Part shown: piece by piece, positions 50,001 through 61,300 of the stretch
How the letters are laid out: each line of letters starts with the position of its first letter
Position numbering within the stretch: the first letter of the stretch is position 1
Source of the DNA: Stratiolaelaps scimitus
Lineage: Eukaryota; Arthropoda; Arachnida; Mesostigmata; Laelapidae
Direction of reading: 5' to 3'
Assembly (NCBI GenBank): GCA_019614645.1
Contig: JABWDB010000001.1
Location: 15,789,501 to 15,853,500 of the forward strand
DNA length: 64,000 nucleotides
The notes under the pieces: model-generated
What the model was told of the DNA's origin: nothing
What the model saw: the letters and a program-made list of their open reading frames with translations, nothing else
Database searches by the model: none
Translations under genes and position numbers: made by a program

Positions 50001-53000
50001 AATCAATGGTGTGTTCTGTGCAATGGCCAATGTTCACTGACTATCGCACCAAGGCATTCGGCGTTGTCGGACAATTGTACAGAGTCATTGTTCATCCTTA
50101 TAAAACCCTCTTATACAATACAAATGCACATTTTATTCAAATTCACTCGTCATTTCAGCTCTGTGGTTAAATATTATCGATACATATTATTAATGAATAG
50201 GGTCCCAACGCGGGAGAGCTAATGAAAGCCAGTCCTTAATATGACACGACATCTCCAATTCTAACCGTCATTTTGCAATCGAAAGCTAACGACTGAAACC
50301 ATTTAATAGTAACCTGGTTTCATCGTAGGGCGTGTATGATTATCAGGAGCAATTCGCGAGAGATGCAGTCAAACGCTTTTATGATATCGTCGTTTAGGCC
50401 AATTACTGCGTTTACTTCCTCAAAATCTTCCATAACATAATCTGACGACGGGCAAAGTTGGAGACTAGAAGAATTGCCACCTCCCAGTTCATTGTATTGA
50501 ACGTGTTCTTGGCATCGAACAGGATGAGGAGACAGGAAATATGTGGTCTTCGACGATTAAAGCTGATCAATGGGGATCGACTCGAGGCGGCCTCAGGGGA
50601 GTAACGTGCCGATCAATTTTGAGCTCAGACGTTTTATTGTATAACGTATTTAGAGGTAATGAGAAGTAATGTACGCAACTTGTGTTATAGTAATAATGGT
50701 GATAAAATAATAATAATAATAACAGGCACTTTATTTCAATCAATGCATCATTAACTTGATCATTTATAGTATGATATTCTCCACGGGGATAGATCATTTA
50801 TACCCTTTGTTGTTTCTACGCATTTTGGTAGCATGAATTGAATGGTTTCAATCTTGTGGTGGCATCAGTAATGACTAACATCTTTTTGATCATAATCGGC
50901 AGTTTCAAATCAATTAATGTCACGCATGGTTTTGTCTACATCATTAAGGCGGTGGAGGATGTGTGCAATTCTTACATCCACTTCGTCACATTCGCATTTA
51001 TGAGCGCCTCGAAAATTGCTAGCACTATCATTAAAAGTTCCAGGTCTTTCTCTAGGCCTGGATTTCATACAAACACGCATAAGTCATTATCCGTTCAATG
51101 TATATTCTAAACAATCTCACGTATAACCCTGTATTTCTAATTAGAAAATGTGGAGTATCCATTTTGCATGCTGGCTGGTTCTAGGGGCAACATCTTATAC
51201 GTGTTCCGAGTACTTAATCTAGAAGATGTGTTGAAGTCCAAATCATCATAAATGATAGCAAGAACAACAACATTGACTAGCTAGCTTCATTGTGATAGGA
51301 TACATCTCTGATAAAAAGGGTGTTGCATTTTTCCTGCGCTGTACAACATGTAGCTTTCGCAAAAACATCGACAAATATGTGTATTTAAATATTTCATCTT
51401 TCCAAGTGCAGGTAAAACCCTCCATGTTGCAAATGTTGCTGTTGTATTTGAGCCCCTGCATAACTGCTACAAAATTGGATCCTCGAAAAAACATCTGTTT
51501 TTTGCAAACATGATTCAGAATTTCTAAACGATGCGAATTGCAAAAATATTTTTGAACTATTATACATGCAAATAGCCGAAGATTCATTCGAGAAAGTTGG
51601 AATTGGGATACCTTCATGTTGAAGTCACGGAATGATCGCAATGGATTAACATCAATAGGGTAACAGATTACCGATAGTAAATAACGGATTGATTTCAGTG
51701 CGAGGACGGCATAATTGACACAGGTAAATGGGATCACTGCTGCAGCTTAACGGGATGACGGGGCACAAACTAATGAAAGAATTTAATTACGGTAATTGAG
51801 TAACCGCAAGGAACAATATCATCAAATAGCTGATGCAGAGTAATGGGCATTCCTGCAACAATATAATGGGATCGGTGCTAGAGGCTAACGGGACAATGGA
51901 ATCAATGAAATTGTAGCTCGTGTCGAAACGACTTGGTATGAACCCAGACAAGTAGTACGATAATATTAAGAAGGGTAGGACCCACTGCGTGGTGTGAGCC
52001 ATTTCGGGAAGGGATTGTTTGAGCTTTGCTGTCCCTATCTGTGAAACGTAGGCCATTGCCCAAATGCTGCGGTTCGAAACGACACAGATCGAGTGTTGAG
52101 AGCCACACTGGCCTGTCAACTTGTTATGATATCACCTATTTTATTTAGGTGTGGTGCTGTTCAGTGATGTTCAGCGGACATTATCTCTATATCTGTTCGT
52201 GTTATAATAGTCATAACCTTCAACACCCAGTTGAGATGAGTACTGGTGCAAAATACAAAACAACAACGAGAGAGGGACCAATTATCCGACATACCTCAGC
52301 AGACGGCCGTCCGCAACTACTTTCCTGGCCACAGTCATTCCACCTAATATAACCTGGTCGATGTATTGCGGGGCGTAACTTTGCAGATGGTGTTGTACGC
52401 AGGGTAAGCCGACTCGAAAAAGATGTAACAGATCCATTTTCGAATAGCAAATCCTGTGATTGTCTCGAACGCTTCGTACACAAAATTCTGGTGAAATAGA
52501 AAAGTCGGTACCGCCTATTGTCGCCAGCTTTAATGCCAGCTCATAGAGCTTCGATGCGTTGCGCGATATGGCTTGGGGAAGGTTACCAGAGCCGCCAGTG
52601 AAAGGTGCGTAGATTATCCGAAGATACAGGCAGGCAAGATAGAATCCACGAGGAGCACACTCCAGCATATCAGCAATGCTTCCCCATTGGCGGTGAGTCG
52701 CAGTCGCTATCTGCAACCCGCATGCAGCCAAGCACGAAAGTCCTATCCGTATAACGCTTTTTTTCATAGCTTGTGTTAGCTTAGTCGTCGATTTGCACGG
52801 ATGAAATGGTCCATTCGGGTCGTGCATATTGGGTTTTGATTTCCAAAAAGTTATCTTGTCTGAAGCAGGGACAGTCGCATCGAATGCCATCGTTGCAATA
52901 AGGACGGTTTTAAATACGATTGAGCTGCACATACCTCGTTTGGGATTATACGTTAGCGATTAACGGCGTTAGCAGAATTCGTTGCAAGATTTGGCTGGCC

Positions 53001-55286
53001 GTTAGCTGGTCCTGAACTAGGGATGTCGCAGAAAGCAGCGATGATGGGCTTCGATGGAAAACCCGCGTACGCATTTAGGTTTCAGTTCTTGCATCATACG
53101 GCTAATCAAACAGACTGCTTGATTGGAGATGGGAATCCTAACTAGCTGCCTAGAAACTTAAGATATTTCCTCTGAACTTATGGCAGATACTCAGGGTGTC
53201 CTGTTGCGCAATCCCATCTGACAAGGCGAACATATTCTGGTGGATGTGTCTAGAAGATATGCTCCGTCCGGAATCCCATTTACTTAAGCGTACAGACGAC
53301 CTTGGCTGTATACATGTCTCATCTGCACGAGAAGACAAATCTCACCATTGAGTACAGGTAGCGTGGTTTGTACAACAGTCTTCGATAGGTCCGGCTAGGT
53401 GAAAATAACCTTATATTCAATACTAAGGATGTTCAAGACCGACCTCCCTGTGAACGATCAGCCTGAAAAATTAAGTTATACCAGGTCATCAAACTTTTTT
53501 TAATTTAGCTGTCCCTTAGATCTTCACAATATTGAACGGTTATACGATTATAAAAATTCGACGATGTTTAGAACAGAAACATGCAAATTTATGCACCGCC
53601 CGGCGTATGCGCAGCATGGGTACCCGACCAGCTGTACTTCATTCAAATCAATAAACAACAAAATATTACCCAATCGCAATGTTGATTAGCACAACACAAA
53701 ATAATTTAAGACAATTAATTAGCTAATCACCACTGAATAGGTTAATTTCGCTTGTTTGGCCATGTCGTACTTCGGAGCGATTGTATCACTGTTCGATATA
53801 TTGTGGATTTTATGCGGAACGGGAACGAGTTGAGTTGTGTTTGAAACAGTGTTCAACCACACCTGTGCAGAATACATCCTACACTTCTATACTATTAGCG
53901 GTACAGAGGTACCTCACCTGGTGGGTACTCTACGCCTGTGGATTTTCAAGAAATAAAACACCTATTTTCTATTTTACACGATTTCGCGATTTCTTCGGCC
54001 GAACCTCTCATATAAGCAGCTGTAAAATTGATTTCGATTATTGTAGTAACTATTCTGTATATATATATATATATATATATGTTCTGTAGGATGTAGCCAA
54101 AGCCTCGTACGATGGATTTGTACATGGATAGTGATTGTAGCTTTGATATGAAATATGAAAGTATAACACCAGGATAATGTAGACAAAGCCGAAGTACATA
54201 AGAAAGGAAATAATTACCTTTTTTCTATAGATTTTGTTTGTTTTTCATTGATATTTGCTATTTATCTGTATTATCCCCTCTTACGGGAAGGATTTCCTTA
54301 TCAAAGATCAATAAAAGGAATATGTTATAGATGCTCGTTATTATCATCGTGAAAAGTTTTCATTTGTACAAATCACCTTCATTGGCATCACCTGTAATAG
54401 TTACCACAACAGGCCGTGGAAGAAAATCTTACTGCATTATGGTGCTGAGTATAACAACACATTAGAGGCAAGTACAATGTAAGTTTTCTATGAATAAGTT
54501 TTCCACTATTTGTATAGTCTAGATGTGCATTCGATTCAATACACAGACTACACGCCACATGAATTGGTGATTGCTTCTCTCATAATGAGCAGTAGTCTGT
54601 TATTAATATGCGTTCACGGGGTACGATTGTTGCACAAAGTCTGTTATGCTTCTGACATTTTTGACATCGAACCTGGGGCTCATTCTTCCAGTGTTGTAAT
54701 TTCAGATGTATCGGATTATTCAGACGTCCTAGTGGTGAGTGTCTTGAACTGCTGCCCAGAAGGGATCTATGTTTATTATCAAATCATCCCTTAAGCGAAT
54801 TGTTTTTTTATTTTTTATCACGGATTCTGTGGATAAAGTAAACATGACCCCGATAAATTGTTGCAGTAACACCGAAAGGAGGGTTGCGAGGCCAGTCACA
54901 TGGGGGAATAGATGAAAGTTAGCTCACAAATATATAATAGAATATGTCATTATCTATATTTGAGATATGCAATCACAAAATGTAATGTAAATTCACCTCA
55001 TATTCCTGTATCGAGCTGTATATTATTGTTGTTGTTAACGGTATCTATCAGTATATATGATAAGAATATTGTGTATCTATAAAAAATGATGAAGCATCCG
55101 TATGTATACTTACAAAAATACTATTATCCGTTAACACTGGGAGGCGTACGGAAAGCCGCAGGTCTGATGCAATAATTCCTCACAATCTGATCTATTATAC
55201 ATTCTTACCGTTTGTTAGATGCAAAACTGATAATACCGCCGGGAGATTGCATCAATCTAAATCGAATCCCACTATCTGCTCATTTG

Positions 55287-55322
<36 letters not shown>

Positions 55323-58300
55323 TACCTCTATTTACCGAATTCCCTGTATATCACCCATATTCGCTTGATTCTGTCTTAGTGTGTCATAACTAAGGCAACA
55401 GGTGTGTTTGCACATCTGCATTGCTCGAGTATCTGCTCTAATTGTCGAAGCCAAGTGATACACTATGCTGGATTATATCAGCCTCAGTGGTACGATTGCC
55501 TCCACGTGTCAAACTCACTGTTTACTTTAGGATGACCGACTCGTCGGCAACGGAGCGGTCGGTGGATACCTCGCACACCTGGCACCACAACGTTGATGCT
55601 ATGGGCGTCGACATCGGCACTTACACACTACATTTACAATAGATTATTTTGTTAGTTAGACGCACCCGCCGTCAGATTAATGCAAAACATACTTAGTCTT
55701 ATATGCAATTATTCTATTATCTTCATATGGCGATGCATGTATCTGTTGTTCGATCAGAGGTAAGAAATACGTCATGGACCAAGGATATAAGCAAATGACA
55801 GATTATGACAGATCATGCGGTGCAGAGAGGCAATGTCATCGCCTTCCTCGGGACAATGTCGACCTCGATCCCGGTCCCCTACTAGTCCCCCTCCCCCTAC
55901 AAAATCCCTGGAAATAATTCCTAATTATTGTAGGTTTGAGGAATTATTGAAAATATAAGCTTTCACGGCCATATGTCAAAGGAACTTGTAATTATTCTAA
56001 AAGGTAACACCTAGATTAGCACAGCGAAAGCGCTCAGTAGACCGTCGTATAATCAAACTAAACATGAACACGTGGACACTGGGAGGTTCCGCCGACCCGT
56101 CACGAAAGTGCTCTGCGGTTATCGTGGCAATCCCATGCCCATAAGTTAGATTCCGTTTAGACAATATCAGATAAACATTTTCCGTCGATCCTGGTGGCGT
56201 GGTGCATTCGTAGGCGCCTTGCAACCGGCGGAGACACGTAGGTACACACACAGGTTCGATCCCCACCGTTGCACATTTGTATTTAAAAGGGTCCGTCTTA
56301 TGAAGCAATGCCGAAGGCAGTATAGTGAACGTTAAATTTCGGCTGGGAGTCAGCCCGAAAAGAAAAAGTGTAACATTTCTAGGCAGCCGCTTTCGGTTGA
56401 GCAACAAAACCCCCTTTTGCCCCTGTATCAGATATATATATATATTTATTAGGTGAAAGGTATCATCAAACAATACTTCACTATATTATTTTGAATTGTT
56501 ACGCGTTTGCTATTCTCCTCGTCTCAGTAAGTGACAACACGTAAATAGAGTGCCGGTTCATCCTACATCGCAATTCAATGCTCCGATGGGAATCTCTTTT
56601 ACATTTCTTCCTGGTGATTTTTGGACCCCTAACCCTACCCGATTTCATGCCGAGCATGAACAATGATATAAGAGGAGCTTCATTAAGTTTTAAGTAAGCA
56701 GATGCAAACCTCACGGCGAGGGATCCGGAGGCTTACTGGCGGGCATTTTTTTTAAAAGTAAAAGAAGTTGAAATGTTTATTTGTCATCTTGTTGCATATT
56801 ATTGTGTGTCTTAGTAATGATTACTACCAATTACTAACAATAATTAGTGACGCAGTTAGGCGCAGGGTGTGAGTCCGAGGCGTCTTGCTTCAGGAGGATG
56901 CGACGGCATTGTATCGTCGTACATCGACGGGAAGGCGCTGCAGAAGGAAGGACTCGACATGCCAAATAAACTTATTCACAAAAAGTGGGTACAACCGAAT
57001 CGGCCTGGCATGCAGCAGAAGAAGAAGGTGCTGTTTCACCAGTAATTTGCACCTGTTTTTTTACCCTTAGCTTATCTTCGGCTGACTTTCAAGCATGGCA
57101 GGCCTCACAGCGACTGTGTAACGGCATTGCTTCAAGAAATCTGTCATCATCTCAGTCGTATTGGACTTACCATCGTTACGCCTAGGTGGCCGGAGCAAAT
57201 CGGACATAGCGAAACACGTATGTCTTCTTCTGATTTCAAATTATTCGAACACAACAGATCAAGAGTCGACCCGCTATATCAAAGAGTGGTTCATGTACAG
57301 GATTAAGACTCCTTAAAACAACAAAATAAGATAACACCATTTTCACTTGGAGCATTCGTCGATCGACACCGCATTTCATTTCAATCAATGCGAGTACAGC
57401 TTAGGTCACTTATGATTATTACTAGGGACTCAGCTTCCCGTAATTCATCCAAGTCATCAGGGAGTATTTCCGTACTCTCATGTTCATACGTGAAATGATT
57501 TAAGATCTCAAGATGGTCAATCGTTGTTGTGGCCGGAGGGGTGCAGGGTGACATGGTTGAGCGGTCTGCCAGGGACCATGTTGAAGAGGTTGCGGATAAA
57601 CCCCCTTCTGCGGGACATCGCCGCGTACGTCCGCCTACGTCCCCCTCTTCCCTGTGCTTGACCTGGCCTACCGCTGGCTTTCCCACCTAATTATGGACCA
57701 CGCGGTCTTCTGCTACTGGTGTGTGGTTCAGCAGGGGGACCCTGGCGGCAGTGTCTTAGGCTATCCTGACAGTCAACTTATGTGGCCTCGGCGCCCCTAG
57801 TGTTCACCGCTTGGCTGGCGTTTCTTACGACGCCTAGCTCACGTCGGTCGCTGGCTTGATTGCCACGCTCCTCTTCACCGATGTTCTCCGTTTTCCATGA
57901 GGATGCCCTTGACCAGACGCATCCGTGACCAGATCCCTACGTACAACCAGCTTCGGCAGCGTATATGGTCTGGTGTCCTCCACCATGACCGGCAGGACTC
58001 CCTCCACAGCGCCGCGTGGGCCTTTGCTTTATGGCCCCTGTAGTTGCCACTCACAGCTACGGCCGTTGTGGGGACCTTGTTGCGACTAATGACCGCCATA
58101 GCCTGTGGAGCGGGTGGAGGGCCGGTTGCCAACTCGCCAAACGGTGCTTAATGACATGTTCGTGAGGGCCTTCATCATACCGACACGTTTCGGACGTTGC
58201 GGACGGGCCCCGCCCCGACGGTCTCATCCTCATCCCCTTCCACAAAGGCCAACACTTCGTTTGGGACGGCACGATGGTGGACCTCTAGCACCTTCTCATG

Positions 58301-61300
58301 TTTACCCACTTAGGGAAGGCATCTTAACAAGAGTCTTGAAAAAAGCGAGCATAGTACTCATACTCGAGTACTATGCTCGAGTACTATGCTGGGGAGTGGG
58401 GAAAGGCCGTCCGCTTATCGGCCCATATGCCTCCTTGATACCTTAGGCAAGATCCTCGAGAACATTCTGATCAAACGGTTGGAAGACGAGATTGACCAGA
58501 AGCATGCATTATCAGATACCCATTACGGCTTTCGGACAGCAGGTCCACGCCGATAGTCCTGCAGCGGGCCGAGGGAACGAAAATGAAGACCCTCAAAACA
58601 AGGTACTTCATTCTCCTCATCCTTCTGGATGTCAAAAATGCCAGTATCTCTGCTAACTGGGGACTCAGTATGGAGTCACTGGAAAGGAAAGGGATCTCGT
58701 CATACCTTCGCCGAATGCTATCATCCAGCTGTACGGGAGACCTCTGGTTGATGTGGACTCGGGCTTATCGGACGATACTGAACACACTGTTCTGCAGTGC
58801 TAGGCACTTCGGAAAGCGCGGGTGCCACATCAGGGAAGGCGACCAATGGGATTTAGTATGGCTGGGTTCCCTACAGCGACACTCCTGGTCGATCATATGA
58901 TGACATCGGTGGAGGCGTGGGGGATGTCATGGCGCTGAATATTAACAACGAAACCCGCAAACGGGCTAGATTTAACCAGCAGCTACAAAGACGAGCACGC
59001 CGACTTGTTAGCAACCAATATAGAGATGGGAGGTTGGGGAAACTCGGCTGTCTCCCATCGTGAGAGAGCCGGCCGATGACGCGAATGCCATGCCTGATTA
59101 TTTCGCTACACCTTACGCATCGCAAACAGACAGGGCAGAGTAGAGACAAAGAAAAGATCAACAAGTAACTCCCCCTCCAATGGTGACAAGGTAGAAAAGC
59201 ATTTCCGAATCTTGAGGGCGGCCCCCCATCGGGAAGTGGAGGTCAGGGAGAGCCCATGTTTTAGTGAGGTTTGTGAATCCCCAGTATACCGACCATACCC
59301 CCCCCCCCCCCCCGATGTGCGGTCGGTCTTCATCATAATTTTTATATGGCTCCTATTTAAAAAATAATCTCTCATGTCAACCACTGTGCAACCACCTCCA
59401 GTAACGTGGTAGCCCGTGCGGAACAGGCCAAGCTATGGAAGTACGCCGCAGTCGAGGCGCGCAGGATCCTTCCTTCTGCAGCAGCTTTCCCTCGCTGTTT
59501 CGAAAGGCAATAGCATCGCCTCCCTCGGGGCCATCACGCCTCTGCCTGACAACCCGTCCCCAACTGCATACCCAACTATTGTATATATTAAAACACAATA
59601 AAGGCATCAGACGTTATATAACATCACATCGTCATTCGTTGACCATTTTGTTTGTGAGGAGATCATAGTACTTTATGTAAGCTCGGCTTTTCATAGCCGA
59701 ACAACACTATTACTAAGCATGAATGAACTACAGTTTGGAACAAGCTCTCCTTATTCTATACCATTAACTGCAATACAACAAACCTAAAAATGTATGTCTG
59801 TGGCAGCATTATACGAAACTTGTTTTTGGCTTTAGCGACAGTTTCATTTGCTGACATGCATTTCACAATGTCACCCATGGTATAGGAGTTTAGTGAGATA
59901 AGTGATCTTTGTCTGTCGACTTTAACAAAGCAGATAATATCTTGTCTTACCGTAAGGTACGAGCAGGGCGGCAAGCTCCGTCGAATGAAGCTAAGTTGAG
60001 TGTAGAGTGTGAGCAGTGTGATCATGGACAGACTAATTCGTTCTGAAGTCGCGTTCACGTCCATAAGGAACGCGCACATGCCGAGCGCAACAAGTAGTGT
60101 CGATGGAAAGAATGTACTAATTACGTGATTGGCTAAACGCCGATGGAAGGTGAAGCTCACTTCCAGGCCGAGGTATTGTCCATCTGCAAATTGCGCCCAA
60201 AAGTGCGTCCTAGTATAAGTACATATCATTATATTAGACATTGATTTTAAATTGGCTAGAGACGGCGGTAAGATAGCCTATGCAGACTTGCTGAGTTCGA
60301 CGTTTCAAATTATACAGAAGTCTTCTCAGGCTGCAGCCAAAGTAGCTCGAATCGGCAAGGCCGATCTGAGGAATAATCCATAAGTTTCAACAAGGGTTTC
60401 CATGTGTCTAAATCGTATCGCTATGACTCTAGCTCTGCAGTTTCGGCATTGCACTAAATGAAACCTTTATACACACGGGAGTGAGATTGGTTCGGGAAAA
60501 ACGGGTGCACTCGACATGTGCACCTTTGACAATAGGGCAGCATGTCTCTTGATATAGAATGATGCTTGAAGAGCTTCCGCATGTTTTTAGATCAAAGTGT
60601 CTTGTAACGAATATTTCTTTAATCACAATGTGTATAATTCGCTATTGGAACGTACTTTGCTAGATTATTCTGATCAGGTGTCCACCTAACTTACCCCCAC
60701 TTGCTAGCGATTCTAACAGGCGCTCGACCATGTCGAAGTTGACCGTATATTCCACCATGGAGCACTCGATACCACCAAAGAAAGGCAAACCTATAATATG
60801 AGTCAAGTTGACGGCTTGTTTTTGGTGGGCAACTACAATCACGCATAAGCAAATACAAATTGGTTTTATTGAAAATGAGTTATTCATTGGAGACCTCACT
60901 TAGTCCCTAATTAATGCGCTAGTCAATTCAAAACAAAAACTCTGAGTAAGGTGTACAGAACTAATGTACTAGCTGATAATGAAATCCGATATCGTACTTT
61001 GGGGTGACAACATCTTTGTTCACAAATCGGCTAAACGACCAATTCAAAGACTGTAGCGACATTTGAAATATATAGTAAATACAACGATTTCAACGCTGGA
61101 AAACGTAGTTTCATGTCGAAAGTTCCATTTTCCCTAAAAACTTAAATAGGTACAGTATTCCGCGAAGGACAGTGGATAAGGTTATCTCGCTGAGATATTC
61201 GCCCCCCAAAATCAGAACACGGAAATTGGACATTTATTCGTATCGCGCTAGAATACAACAAGAAATGCAGCCACTGCCACGAATCTGCTTAATATGTATG

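Noticed and set aside
55997..56473. 158-codon minus-strand frame
   Set aside because: It runs antisense across a tRNA-derived SINE and has no domain.
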